DNA of 64,000 nt from Desulfobacterales bacterium (GTDB taxonomy: Bacteria > Desulfobacterota > Desulfobacteria > Desulfobacterales > Desulfolunaceae). A model generated the notes under the pieces. The model was not told where the DNA came from. It saw nothing but the letters and a program-made list of their open reading frames with translations, and did not search any database. The stretch covers positions 1-64,000 of the forward strand of contig JAKSCC010000225.1 of the NCBI GenBank assembly GCA_022360815.1, given 5' to 3'. This document shows, piece by piece, positions 56,242 through 64,000 of this stretch (position 1 is the stretch's first letter; the number at the start of each line of letters is the position of its first letter). Position numbers and translations under genes: made by a program.

Positions 56242-56994
56242 CTACCCCATGGGGATGGCGCATGCCTCGGTTAGCTGAGAGAGGATCTCCCCGGCGCCAC
56301 CTTGAAGATAAATATCGGTGATGGTGGCGGTAAGGGGGGTGGGAGATGGGTTTACCTCAATGATGGTGGCTCCTTTGGATTTTGCAAGGGGAGGCATCAT
56401 GGCTGCGGGTTGAACCACAGCCGATGTTCCCACCACAAGCATCACATCGCATTGAAGGGAGAGCTCCTGGGAGCGTTTAAGAGGCTCCGTGGGAATGGGC
56501 TCGCCGAAAAAGATACAGTCCGGACGATAGATACCACCACAGGGACAGGTTGGAGGAAGTTGGTCAAGGGAGAGCGCTTCGCTTTTAATACCCTTTCCGC
56601 ACCCCATGCAGGTGTGTTTGGCGAAGGTGCCGTGAAATTCGATCACATCGCGGCTTCCGGCCTTCTGATGGAGAGAGTCCACATTTTGAGTAATGACAGA
56701 GGAGAGAAGGCCTCGCTCTTCAAGATGGGCCAAGGCAAGGTGTCCCTTGTTGGGTTGGGCGCTGTCCAGGGTCTCTTTAAGGGATTTTACCAATATCTCC
56801 CAGACCCTGGCCGGATTTTTTAAAAACGAGTCGATGTGGGCAAACTCCATGGGATCGATCTTTTCCCAGAGGCTTCCTGGTCCGCGAAATGGGGGGATTC
56901 CGCTCTCAACAGAGATCCCTGCTCCGGTAAGGGCGATGGTGAGGCGACTGGCGGAGAGGCTGCGTGCTGCGCTTTCGATGGAATTCGAGTCCAT
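56242..56994 (-). CDS. cobB: NAD-dependent protein deacetylase (sirtuin, Sir2/CobB)
   Basis: 250 residues from the ATG at 56994 (AGGAG 5 bases upstream). NAD site ALTGAGISVESGIPPFRG (about 21-38), TQNVDSLHQKAGS, catalytic His in IEFHGT, zinc cysteines in CMGCGKG and CPCGG, then VVGTSAVVQPAA. It removes acyl groups from lysines using NAD. It follows the metallo-beta-lactamase gene by 17 bp on the same strand, so they form an operon. Confidence 0.94.
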   Translation of the reverse strand: MDSNSIESAARSLSASRLTIALTGAGISVESGIPPFRGPGSLWEKIDPMEFAHIDSFLKNPARVWEILVKSLKETLDSAQPNKGHLALAHLEERGLLSSVITQNVDSLHQKAGSRDVIEFHGTFAKHTCMGCGKGIKSEALSLDQLPPTCPCGGIYRPDCIFFGEPIPTEPLKRSQELSLQCDVMLVVGTSAVVQPAAMMPPLAKSKGATIIEVNPSPTPLTATITDIYLQGGAGEILSQLTEACAIPMG

Positions 56995-57011
56995 GGGAGC
57001 TCCTGTTGGGT

Positions 57012-57851
57012 TTAAAGGGTGATGGGCTGATGGGGTGAGGCTGCAAAGCAAGAGAGAGGCTCGCCTGCTTGTGCGATCTGTTTTGAGCAGGCTTGAACCA
57101 TGGCGTCCACCTGTTCGTCGGAGTGTTCGGCGTTGTGGTGGATAAACCCAAAGCGCTTGACTTGGGCCTTGCGGGCCAGGTTGAGGGCATCGGACCAGCT
57201 GGAGTGGCCCCAGCTTTTTCGGAGAGCATACTCTTCAGGGGTGTATTCGGCGTCATGAAGAAGGAGATCGCACCCCATTGCAAATTGTGCGTAAGATTCG
57301 AGGGTTTCGCCCCCATCGTGGACCATGCCCAGCTCGTTGTCTGTAAGGAAGACAAAGCTGCGATCCTCTTCTGTGATGCGAAATCCCAGGCCTTGGTTGG
57401 GGTGGCTGATGCCAATGGTTGTGATGGTGAAGGGGCCAATGGCAAGAGGAGAGACGAGAACCGGTTGAAAGGTAAATCTTTGGCCGATTCGAGTAAAGGG
57501 TACCGGAAAGGTGGGGGCTTTAAAAAGGGCCCCCAATGTTTTCTCCAGGTAATCCAACTGAGAGGGAAATACTGGAACGGTGATGTGGAGTTCGTTACTG
57601 AAGATGGGTGCAAAAGCGGTAAGGCCGAGTATATGATCCCAGTGTGTATGGGTAAAAAGGAGATGGCACTGGGTGGCTCGTTCATCGATAAGTTTTTTGC
57701 CCAGGCTTCGAATGCCGGTACCGGCATCGATGATGAGGCGTGTGCCATCGATACCGCGTACTTCAAAGCAGGTGGTATCTCCTCCATACTTAACCGTGTC
57801 TGCTCCCGAAACAGGAATGGAGCCTCGGGTTCCCCAGCACGTAATATGCAT
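57012..57851 (-). CDS. Metallo-beta-lactamase-fold hydrolase
   Basis: 279 residues. It has the MBL motif HTHWDH at 68-73, DAGTGIRSLG, and the later DNELGMVHDGG, LLHDAEYTPEEY and FGFIHHNAEH. The N-terminus MHITCWGTRGSIPV resembles the PhnP/cyclic-nucleotide phosphodiesterase-like MBL subgroup. Substrate unknown. AAGGGA lies a few bases before the ATG. It is the first gene of an operon with the sirtuin. Confidence 0.92.
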   Translation of the reverse strand: MHITCWGTRGSIPVSGADTVKYGGDTTCFEVRGIDGTRLIIDAGTGIRSLGKKLIDERATQCHLLFTHTHWDHILGLTAFAPIFSNELHITVPVFPSQLDYLEKTLGALFKAPTFPVPFTRIGQRFTFQPVLVSPLAIGPFTITTIGISHPNQGLGFRITEEDRSFVFLTDNELGMVHDGGETLESYAQFAMGCDLLLHDAEYTPEEYALRKSWGHSSWSDALNLARKAQVKRFGFIHHNAEHSDEQVDAMVQACSKQIAQAGEPLSCFAASPHQPITL

Positions 57852-58274
57852 ATCGGTCCCTTTTGGCGTGTGGGCAGGCGGTGCATCGGCATGCCCGGGT
57901 TGAGGGGGCTAGGTGTGAAAAGAGGCCGTGCAGTTTCTGATACCCTGCAGGGCTCTGCCAATGTGGCGACGCAAGCAGTGGCTTTGGAATAAAAAAAATC
58001 ACTTCAAGCATAGCTCAGAGCGGTAGGGTCACACAAGCACCTTGTGAAAAACCGAACGTGTTTCCCTTTGAGCGTGGGGGGTTGGAATCACCTTTAGGAG
58101 GAATATGAATGGCGGTTCATCTTGACATTGTGTATGACTTTCATTAGTGTTTGAAGCCGATGCGAACCAATGTTTGCTTATGGATGTGTATGTTTTTATT
58201 TGGGTATCCGCAGGAAAGTGACGTCTCTCACGTGCGGAGCGATTATTGATATATTGATGAAGGAGATTTGATCC
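57852..58274. other. Intergenic region with a possible short leader ORF
   Basis: A 423-bp gap between the divergent MBL gene and the acyl-CoA dehydrogenase. It contains a perfect AGGAGG (58096-58101) that precedes an ATG at 58109 by 7 bases (listed as a small ORF), and a region of CGTC/GACG-type symmetry at 58219-58235. No RNA gene was recognised. Confidence 0.5.
58109..58147 (+). CDS. Possible 12-codon leader ORF
   Basis: A perfect AGGAGG at 58096-58101 sits 7 bases before ATG at 58109, which opens 12 codons (MAVHLDIVYDFH) ending TAG at 58145-58147. It is 127 bp upstream of the acyl-CoA dehydrogenase. It may be a leader peptide or chance; no attenuator hairpin is evident after it. Confidence 0.25.
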   Translation: MAVHLDIVYDFH

Positions 58275-60080
58275 ATGGCTCAACCTATTGCTGACCGGCG
58301 TGATGTCGATTTTGTTCTTCATGAGCAGATGGAAGTGACCCAGTTCACCGACAACGACACCTTTGCCGAATTCAATCGCAAGACCATTGACATGATCGTA
58401 TCTGAGGCCCGCTCTCTGGCGATTAAAGAGATTATGCCCACCCAGGAACCCGGTGATGCAGGATGCCACTTTGAAGGTGGCCAAGTGACTGTGCCTGAGT
58501 GCTACAACCGGGCTTGGAAGCTCTTTATGGAGGGAGAGTGGCTGGCTATGGCAGACACCCCAGAGTGGGGAGGGCAGGGAATGCCCAAGACCGTCTCTCT
58601 GGCTGCCAATGAGTATTTCCTTGGTGCAAACGTTGCCTTTATGCTTTATCACGGCCTGACCCACGGTGCGGCCAAGATGATTGAAGACATTGGAAACGAG
58701 GCTCAGAAGAAGACCTATCTTGAGAAGCTCTACACCGGAGAGTGGGCTGGAACCATGCTTTTGACCGAGGCGTGTGCTGGCTCTGATGTGGGTGCCCTTG
58801 AGACTGTGGCAAAGAAGAATGCCGATGGCACTTACTCCATTACCGGAAACAAGATCTTTATCTCCGGTGGTGAGCACAACATGACAGAAAACATTGTGCA
58901 TCCGGTGCTGGCTCGTATTGAGGGCGCTCCGGCGGGCACCCGTGGTATCAGTCTTTTTCTCGTGCCCAAATATCGCGTCAATGAAGATGGCTCCCTTGGT
59001 GAGTTCAACGATGTGGTTTGTACCGGTATTGAACACAAGATGGGCATCAATGGCAGCGCCACCTGCTCTTTGACCCTGGGCGGCAGCGGAAATTGTATTG
59101 GTGAGCTTCTCGGTGAAGAGAACAAGGGTATGCGCAACATGTTCATCATGATGAATGACGCCCGCCAGCTTGTGGGGCTTCAGGGTTTTGGTGTGGCCAC
59201 AGCCAGCTACATGCATGCCCTGGCTTATGCACGGGATCGTGTGCAGGGTGCCAACATGATGAAGCCCAAAGAGGGCAGTGTGCCCATCATTCAGCATCCG
59301 GATGTACGCCGTCAGCTCTTGGAGATGAAGGCCAATGTGGATGCCATGCGAAGCCTTATCTACTTCTCTGGAGTTTGTCACGATCAGGTGAAACTGGCGG
59401 AAGATGAGGAGACGCGTATGGAGTACGCTCAACTCCTGGAAATTTTGACGCCTCTCATCAAAGGGTATGTGACCGACAAAGCCAATGAGGTGTGCAGCCA
59501 CGGCGTGCAGGTTTACGGTGGCTACGGGTATTGCCGTGATTTTCCTGTGGAGCAGCTGCTGCGTGACAGCCGCATTTTTCAGATCTATGAGGGCACCAAC
59601 GGCATTCAGGCCATGGACCTCTTGGGACGGAAAGTGGGAATGAGCAAAGGAAAGCCCTTTATGAGCTTTCTGGCACGCATTAAAAAGACCATTGATGAGG
59701 CCAAAGGGTCCGAGGCTCTGGCACCCCTGGCTGAAAAGTTTGAGACGGTATTCAACCGGTTCAATGAGGTGGTGGTCACCCTTGCCAACGCAGCCATGGG
59801 CGAAAAGGTGCAGGCTGCCTTTGCACAATCCCATCCCTTTTTGACAGCCACCGGCGACCTTACCTTTGCATGGCTCTTGCTCTGGCGTGCTGTGGTGGCA
59901 GAAAAAGCCCTCTCAGGTAAGCACAAGAAGAAGGATATTCCCTTCTATGAAGGCCAGATCAAAACCTGTGCCTACTACATCTCCAACACCCTTGCCGTTA
60001 CTCGAGGGCGTCTTGATGCCATTGAATCAATGGATGATGCTGTCGTTGGTTTGGCTGAAGAGAGTTTTGGAAGCAAATAA
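58275..60080 (+). CDS. Acyl-CoA dehydrogenase (large, C-terminally extended)
   Basis: 601 residues. FAD-binding acyl-CoA dehydrogenase: TEACAGSDVGALETVAK, ITGNKIFISGGEHNMTENIVHPVLARI, KMGINGSATCSL, then CSHGVQVYGGYGYCRDFPVEQLLRDSRIFQIYEGTNGIQAMDL with the catalytic Glu at about residue 439. The last about 140 residues form the acetyl-CoA-dehydrogenase-like C-terminal domain of the DmdC-type/large subfamily. It oxidises an acyl-CoA at alpha,beta positions; the substrate chain is not known. AAGGAG precedes the ATG by about 9 bases. No other beta-oxidation or ETF gene is adjacent. Confidence 0.94.
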   Translation: MAQPIADRRDVDFVLHEQMEVTQFTDNDTFAEFNRKTIDMIVSEARSLAIKEIMPTQEPGDAGCHFEGGQVTVPECYNRAWKLFMEGEWLAMADTPEWGGQGMPKTVSLAANEYFLGANVAFMLYHGLTHGAAKMIEDIGNEAQKKTYLEKLYTGEWAGTMLLTEACAGSDVGALETVAKKNADGTYSITGNKIFISGGEHNMTENIVHPVLARIEGAPAGTRGISLFLVPKYRVNEDGSLGEFNDVVCTGIEHKMGINGSATCSLTLGGSGNCIGELLGEENKGMRNMFIMMNDARQLVGLQGFGVATASYMHALAYARDRVQGANMMKPKEGSVPIIQHPDVRRQLLEMKANVDAMRSLIYFSGVCHDQVKLAEDEETRMEYAQLLEILTPLIKGYVTDKANEVCSHGVQVYGGYGYCRDFPVEQLLRDSRIFQIYEGTNGIQAMDLLGRKVGMSKGKPFMSFLARIKKTIDEAKGSEALAPLAEKFETVFNRFNEVVVTLANAAMGEKVQAAFAQSHPFLTATGDLTFAWLLLWRAVVAEKALSGKHKKKDIPFYEGQIKTCAYYISNTLAVTRGRLDAIESMDDAVVGLAEESFGSK

Positions 60081-60107
60081 TCTCTCTGACGTTTTACGTT
60101 GATTGAT

Positions 60108-60137
60108 AAAAAGGTCCGCTAGCAGCGGGCCTTTTTT
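60108..60137 (+). terminator. Rho-independent terminator of the acyl-CoA dehydrogenase gene
   Basis: Stem AAAAAGGTCCGCT (60108-60120) with AGCGGGCCTTTTT (60124-60136), one G-T pair, 3-nt loop and T run. It lies 27 bp after the stop. Confidence 0.85.
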
Positions 60138-60245
60138 GTCTTTTGGCAGAAGGGTGTGGGCGCATTGCAAATTTTGAGCAGGTAGGGTACAAAAAGGGTC
60201 CGTTTACGAATACACAAGGCGATGGAATTTGGGGTGGAGATGTTG

Positions 60246-60344
60246 ATGACGGAGAGGCCTGTTTCTGTTGTGACAGGCTACCTCAACGCGATCAGCCAAC
60301 TCCCTCGTCTTTTTAATTATGCCGGGCATTGCGTCAGGCTTTAA
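60246..60344 (+). CDS. Possible small ORF with ribosome site
   Basis: 32 codons (starting MTERPVSVV) with GGAG 6 bases upstream, ending TAA at 60342-60344. It lies 56 bp before the exported protein gene. Its composition looks coding-like but I recognise no family. It may be a short gene or a remnant. The rest of the 320-bp gap 60081-60400 holds only the terminator. Confidence 0.3.
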   Translation: MTERPVSVVTGYLNAISQLPRLFNYAGHCVRL

Positions 60345-60400
60345 GACCACCCCAACCATCTGGAAAGGCCGAATCGCTTCCATGACGTTTCGGAAGATCT

Positions 60401-61501
60401 ATGTTTCGAATCATACCTTCTCTCTTTTCTCTTCTGTTTCTTCTCTGCGGGGTTTGTGCCGCCACCCCTTCTTCAGAAAAAGATCTTGAATCTTCCTTGA
60501 ACCACTTGGCATCGGTGGTGGCGACACCCCATCTCCAGCCCGATGACGCACAGGTGGAGACGCTCCTCTCGTTTCTTAATGGTGCCACCCGGGGTAAGAT
60601 GGTCTGGGAGGAGAGTCGTAAAGGGTGGGGAACTGGTGTCGGAACCACCTTTGCTGTCTCTTCATCGCTCTCTGGCATGATGGCCTATTTTTACAACCCC
60701 GCGATTTCCGTAGAGGCCGTGATACCTGGTCTGGTACGCAGGGTTGGTGACGTAACGTGGGAAAAGGGACGAGATGGCAGGCTTTTTTTGGTGGACGATG
60801 CCGGAAAAAAAGAGCCCGTGGTGGTGCGGCATGCCTATCAGCTCTATATTACCCCAGATGGGAATTCCGGAGCCTACTACAGTTACAAACAGCATGAGCT
60901 CTCCATGGTCAGCAGCTGGAAAGGCCGTCGTTACCTGTTGAGCGTCTCTCTGCAGCCCAACGCTTCGGATGTGGGGCGAAAAGGGTATCCGGTTGTTACC
61001 CAAAAAGGGGGTAAGCTTTACAACTATTCCGGTGAAAAGGGTCTGACGCGTTTGGGGCTTGGCTGGGTGGACTCTTACATCTACCGCTCCCTTACCATAA
61101 CGCTCTACCTTGAAGACGCCCCAGGGGCCGAAACACTTTCAGCCATCTCTTTTAAGTGGCTCAATGCGGGATGGCTTGGAAAAAATATGGTGAAGGCACA
61201 CCATATCGACCGTGGTATCGACCGTTTTGCTCGGCATCTCGACTTTTTCTTTCAGTCGCCGGCAAGAGTAAGCCCCGAAGCATGGGCAGAGGTATGCGAA
61301 AAAATTCGCGAGCTGCCGACTTTGGCTTTGAAGAAGATTTTTTCCCAGCAGATCGCTTTGATGGTAAAGTCAGAGAGTAAAAATGCCACCCTTTTTGATG
61401 ACGCGTATGTGGGAAGCCTTACCCGTGATGAGTTGGTGGCTGGTGTGATTTCAAACCACTCCGTGGCCCTTCTTTTGGGATGCAAGACGGTTTCCCTGTG
61501 A
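60401..61501 (+). CDS. Unknown exported protein
   Basis: 366 residues; signal peptide about 1-20 (FLLCGVCAA). I do not recognise a family. It is soluble after the signal, with a beta-rich middle (about 75-230; VIPGLVRRVGDVTWEKG, SVSLQPNASDVGRKGYP) and a helical C-terminal third. GGAAG precedes the ATG by about 6 bases. It is followed closely by the PP-loop gene (32 bp after the stop), so these may share a transcript. Confidence 0.7.
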   Translation: MFRIIPSLFSLLFLLCGVCAATPSSEKDLESSLNHLASVVATPHLQPDDAQVETLLSFLNGATRGKMVWEESRKGWGTGVGTTFAVSSSLSGMMAYFYNPAISVEAVIPGLVRRVGDVTWEKGRDGRLFLVDDAGKKEPVVVRHAYQLYITPDGNSGAYYSYKQHELSMVSSWKGRRYLLSVSLQPNASDVGRKGYPVVTQKGGKLYNYSGEKGLTRLGLGWVDSYIYRSLTITLYLEDAPGAETLSAISFKWLNAGWLGKNMVKAHHIDRGIDRFARHLDFFFQSPARVSPEAWAEVCEKIRELPTLALKKIFSQQIALMVKSESKNATLFDDAYVGSLTRDELVAGVISNHSVALLLGCKTVSL

Positions 61502-61533
61502 TAAATAGTGCAAGATCAAGGACAAGACGTTCC

Positions 61534-62529
61534 ATGACAGATAAGAAAAAAAAAGTGCGTGCCCTGGGCCTCTGTTCTGGTGGACTGGATAGCATGCTGG
61601 CGGGATTGGTCCTGAGAGATCAGGGGATAGAGGTCTCCTGGATTTGTTTTGAAACACCGTTCTTCTCTTCGGATAAGGCCCGAAAGGCCTCGGAGATGAC
61701 CGGCATTCCCCTGATTATTCGTGAGATTACCCCTGTTTATCTGGAGATGCTCACCGATCCGCCCTGTGGCTACGGCAAGCATATGAACCCTTGCAGGGAT
61801 TGCCACTCGTTGATGTTTCGTCTGGCTGGCGAAGTGATGAGGGAAGAAGGGTTTGATTTTCTCTTCAGTGGTGAGGTGGCAGGGCAGAGACCTCTTTCCC
61901 AGAACAAGCAGGCCCTTCGGTATGTGGAGAAGAATTCCGGATTTGATGGGAAAGTTTTAAGACCTCTCTCGGCCAAGGTGCTTCCCGAAACCGAGGTGGA
62001 GCTGGCAGGGCTTGTGGACAGAGAAAAACTCCTGGGGATTCAGGGGCGTTCAAGAAAAGAACAGATGGCTTTGGCCGAGGCATATGGTCTTGCCGAGTAT
62101 CCCTCACCTGCCGGTGGGTGTCTGCTCACCGATAAAAAGTATTCCGATCGTTTGAAGGATCTCTTTGGTAGCGGAAAAGCCTATGAAGAGAGCGATCTTC
62201 ACCTGTTAAAGCAGGGGCGTCATCTTCGCCTTTCAAATGGCGAAAAATTGATCATCGGTCGAACCAAAGGGGACAACCGGTGGATCATAAAATACCACGA
62301 CCCCAAACGACATCGTCTTCTGGATCTTAAGGGCAAGGGAAGCCCCACTGTGGTGGTGGACGCCGATGCCTCCGAAGAGACGGTTCTTATTGGTGCAGGG
62401 CTCTGCGCAGGCTACGCCAAGGTGCCTGCGGGTGAGGCTGTGGAAGCGGTGTTGCAGGAGCCCTCTGGTAAGCGCATCATCAAAGCCCATGCCATTGACC
62501 CTGCACGTCACAGAGACGATATTATCTGA
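61534..62529 (+). CDS. PP-loop protein related to MnmA/tRNA 2-thiouridylase, with an added C-terminal domain
   Basis: 331 residues from the ATG at 61534 (AAGG upstream; the frame stays open to 61480). The PP-loop ATP pyrophosphatase motif SGGLDS is at 15-20, then CGYGKHMNPCRDCH with a cysteine pair, FLFSGEVAGQRP and LPETEVELAGLVDREKLLGIQGRSRKEQ. The N-terminal part resembles MnmA-like thiolases. The last about 120 residues (LKQGRHLRLSNGEKLIIGRTKGDNRW) look like the NFACT-R/DUF814-type RNA-binding domain. It probably adds sulfur to tRNA, but the exact substrate is unclear. The pair with the upstream unknown gene is unexplained. Confidence 0.82.
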   Translation: MTDKKKKVRALGLCSGGLDSMLAGLVLRDQGIEVSWICFETPFFSSDKARKASEMTGIPLIIREITPVYLEMLTDPPCGYGKHMNPCRDCHSLMFRLAGEVMREEGFDFLFSGEVAGQRPLSQNKQALRYVEKNSGFDGKVLRPLSAKVLPETEVELAGLVDREKLLGIQGRSRKEQMALAEAYGLAEYPSPAGGCLLTDKKYSDRLKDLFGSGKAYEESDLHLLKQGRHLRLSNGEKLIIGRTKGDNRWIIKYHDPKRHRLLDLKGKGSPTVVVDADASEETVLIGAGLCAGYAKVPAGEAVEAVLQEPSGKRIIKAHAIDPARHRDDII

Positions 62530-62560
62530 TTTTGCCTCTGTCGTACGATGAAAAAAGAGA

Positions 62561-62596
62561 AAGCCCCTGCGATTTGAATCGCAGGGGCTTTTTTTT
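62561..62596. terminator. Strong bidirectional rho-independent terminator
   Basis: Perfect 13-bp stem AAGCCCCTGCGAT (62561-62573) with ATCGCAGGGGCTT (62578-62590), 4-nt loop TTGA, with A-rich flank and T8. It serves the PP-loop gene (ends 62529) and coaX (ends 62640). Confidence 0.92.
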
Positions 62597-62639
62597 ACCT
62601 GGAAGGGGACAGAGAGGATCAGAATGCCTCTCTTGTGCC

Positions 62640-63410
62640 TCAGGAGAGGCGCTCTGCGATAATCTGGAGCCCTTCAAGGGTCAGTTCCGGTTCCACCGAC
62701 TCAATGGTGCTGGAGACACCACTGATAACGCTGGCCAGGCCGCCTGTGGCAATCACTTTGGGCTCACATCCCATCTCACGTTTGATGCGCTCCACCATGC
62801 CGTCCACAAGGCCTGCATAACCGAAGATGATACCGGCCTTCATGCTTTCGGCGGTGTCCAGCCCGATGGCCCGCTCTGGTGGCGTGCAGATCTCCACCCT
62901 GGGAAGTTTGGATGCATTGGCAAAAAGAGCCTCGGATGCAATGCGGATACCCGGAGAGATGGCCCCCCCCATGTATTCTCCCTCTGAAGAGATGATGTCA
63001 AAGGTGGTGGCGGTTCCAAAATCGATGGCGATAATGGCGCTCTGGTATTTTTCATAGGCAGCCACAGCATTGACGATGCGGTCTGCGCCTACTTCGGTGG
63101 GGTTGGTGTAGCGGATGGGCATGATGCTTTTGGTGGTCTCAGAATTTACCCAGATGGGGGGATGACCGAGGTATTTGGTGCAGAAGGTCTGCAGGATCTC
63201 TTTGACCGGGGGAACCACGCTGGAGATTACCGTTTTTCGAATACTTTCTGGGTCGATTTGTCGCTCTCTAAAGAGGCTGCTGACGAGAAGGTTAAACTCA
63301 TCTTCCGTCATGTTTTTTTGAGAGCGGATGCGCCAGTCGTGTACCAGTTTTTTTCCCTGAAAAAGGCCCATGACTGTGTTTGTATTGCCTACATCTATAA
63401 CAAGTATCAT
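62640..63410 (-). CDS. coaX: Type III pantothenate kinase CoaX
   Basis: 256 residues. The ASKHA-fold phosphate motif DVGNTNT is at 6-12, then SQKNMTEDEFN, GADRIVNAVAAY, AIDFGTATTFDI and EYMGGAISPGI. CoaX phosphorylates pantothenate at the first step of CoA synthesis and is not inhibited by CoA. AGGTAAG lies about 7 bases upstream. The next minus-strand gene upstream is the YbbR-domain gene, 139 bp away. Confidence 0.95.
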   Translation of the reverse strand: MILVIDVGNTNTVMGLFQGKKLVHDWRIRSQKNMTEDEFNLLVSSLFRERQIDPESIRKTVISSVVPPVKEILQTFCTKYLGHPPIWVNSETTKSIMPIRYTNPTEVGADRIVNAVAAYEKYQSAIIAIDFGTATTFDIISSEGEYMGGAISPGIRIASEALFANASKLPRVEICTPPERAIGLDTAESMKAGIIFGYAGLVDGMVERIKREMGCEPKVIATGGLASVISGVSSTIESVEPELTLEGLQIIAERLS

Positions 63411-63549
63411 TGTTTCTTACCTGATGAGCCATAAAAAGGCATTAGGAGCTTTTTTTCTTGTGAAACGAGCCGTTGGTAGGCTCTTTTGTCTATGCGATGG
63501 GGCATCCTACCCCATTTCGCTGGGGTGGGCAAGTTGTGAGGCGGTTGGG

Positions 63550-64000
63550 CTACTGGGCGATGGTGACGGTGAAGAGCTCTGGTGTGGCCGAGGCGAGGCT
63601 GGCACCCTCAGGAAGGGTGATGGCGGCTCTTCGCACGTGGATACCCAAGGGCAGTTCGCGGGTGTCGATGGTGGCGGTGACCCCTCCATGGGTTTTAAGG
63701 TGTTCAAAAACGCTGGCGGTGGCCGAAACCTGAAGATGAACCTTGGGTGGTGTAAAGGTGACGCTTCGAGTCTCTCCCGGAGAGGGGGTAATGGAAATGG
63801 CGGGAAGGTTTGCCACCACAGGTTTGGCCTCAATAGTAACCCGTACTTTGAAAAGGGCTGGAGAAAGGATGGCAGGTTGAATTTCTGACGTTTGTGGGGC
63901 CACGGTGGTTTCGATGGATGCTGTGGCGCCTTCCACACTCACTGCTGTCGTTGAGATGTTTGAGAGGGCATGAATGGCTTTCATGGGTGCCGTGATACGG
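63550..64000 (-). CDS. YbbR-domain protein, C-terminal part (runs off right edge)
   Basis: An open frame continues past the internal ATG at 63984 (upstream codons R-I-T-A-P) to the right edge, with the stop at 63550. About 150 residues are visible: repeated YbbR/CdaR-type strands (VEGATASIETTVAP, VRVTIEAKPVVANLPAI, TPPKVHLQVSATASVFEHLKTHGGVTATIDTRELPLGIHVRRAAITLPEGASL). In many bacteria ybbR lies next to the diadenylate cyclase gene and glmM and modulates c-di-AMP synthesis; those genes would be beyond the right edge. The start is not in the window. Confidence 0.75.
   Translation of the reverse strand, partial: RITAPMKAIHALSNISTTAVSVEGATASIETTVAPQTSEIQPAILSPALFKVRVTIEAKPVVANLPAISITPSPGETRSVTFTPPKVHLQVSATASVFEHLKTHGGVTATIDTRELPLGIHVRRAAITLPEGASLASATPELFTVTIAQ

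Noticed and set aside
58000-58040. tRNA-like D-loop phrase (AGCATAGCTCAGAGCGGTAGGG)
   Set aside because: No anticodon arm or T-loop follows, so it is not a tRNA.
58029-59834. 601-residue minus-strand open frame
   Set aside because: It lies antisense to the clearly recognisable acyl-CoA dehydrogenase (58275-60080) and has no family resemblance; long antisense frames arise from codon bias in the real gene.
1-64000. CRISPR array, IS element or prophage
   Set aside because: No regularly spaced direct repeats, no transposase, integrase or phage structural genes were seen.

Overview
The window is ordinary bacterial chromosome with no phage, IS element, CRISPR array, rRNA or tRNA that I could find. 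The gene set points to an anaerobic Desulfobacterota (former Deltaproteobacteria) organism, most likely Desulfobacterales. The pointers are DapL-type lysine synthesis, indolepyruvate:ferredoxin oxidoreductase, a tungstate transporter, GTP-type PEP carboxykinase, TAXI-type TRAP transport, a DUF6178-like protein, a second-type EF-G and an IspH-UbiA fusion. No 16S gene or other phylogenetic marker settles this, so the taxonomy is inference.

Layout. 1-9979 is mostly on the minus strand: the start of a phospholipase A-like gene (runs off the left edge), hrpA, an isolated plus-strand hydrolase-like gene (4721-5770), a HAMP/pilin-like pair, a rhomboid protease with a DnaJ-like tail, a MarC-family protein and htpX. 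10461-14008 is a tungstate module: a DNA-binding regulator with a ligand-binding-like domain, then tupA, tupB and tupC. It is met head-on by a trpR-family gene. 14470-22847 holds a CGGC-domain protein, a vWA lipoprotein, a beta-CASP-like nuclease, a FUSC protein and an MlaC-RND pair. 23301-31645 holds a nitronate monooxygenase-like enzyme, DegV, a TAXI TRAP transporter, dapL and a phosphopantetheinyl transferase.

31842-40371 holds the ispH-ubiA fusion, parAB, a BepA-like M48 protease with TPRs, EF-G and a GerMN protein. 40853-46316 holds a PLP decarboxylase, a K+ channel and iorAB. 47129-56239 is mostly plus strand: rdgB, pckG, a Na+/solute symporter, a DUF6178-like protein, and a coupled GAF/kinase-like pair followed by a universal stress protein. 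56242-64000 holds a sirtuin with a metallo-beta-lactamase protein, a large acyl-CoA dehydrogenase, an unknown exported protein, an MnmA-like PP-loop protein, coaX and the end of a YbbR-domain gene that runs off the right edge.

How it fits together. Amino-acid fermentation or oxidation (iorAB, which uses ferredoxin), gluconeogenesis (pckG), fatty or aromatic acyl-CoA oxidation and tungstate uptake (W is used by aldehyde:ferredoxin oxidoreductases and formate dehydrogenases) suit a strictly anaerobic heterotroph. Envelope maintenance is heavily represented: MlaC/RND, HtpX, M48-TPR, rhomboid, and possibly PldA.

The least explained items are the permuted papain/LRAT-like protein at 4721-5770, the rhomboid-DnaJ and IspH-UbiA fusions, the GAF/kinase-like/USP cluster, and a dispersed intergenic repeat family (copies near 31646, 33651, 40731 and 43572). 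Starts were chosen by Shine-Dalgarno spacing and family alignment from memory. No search was run.
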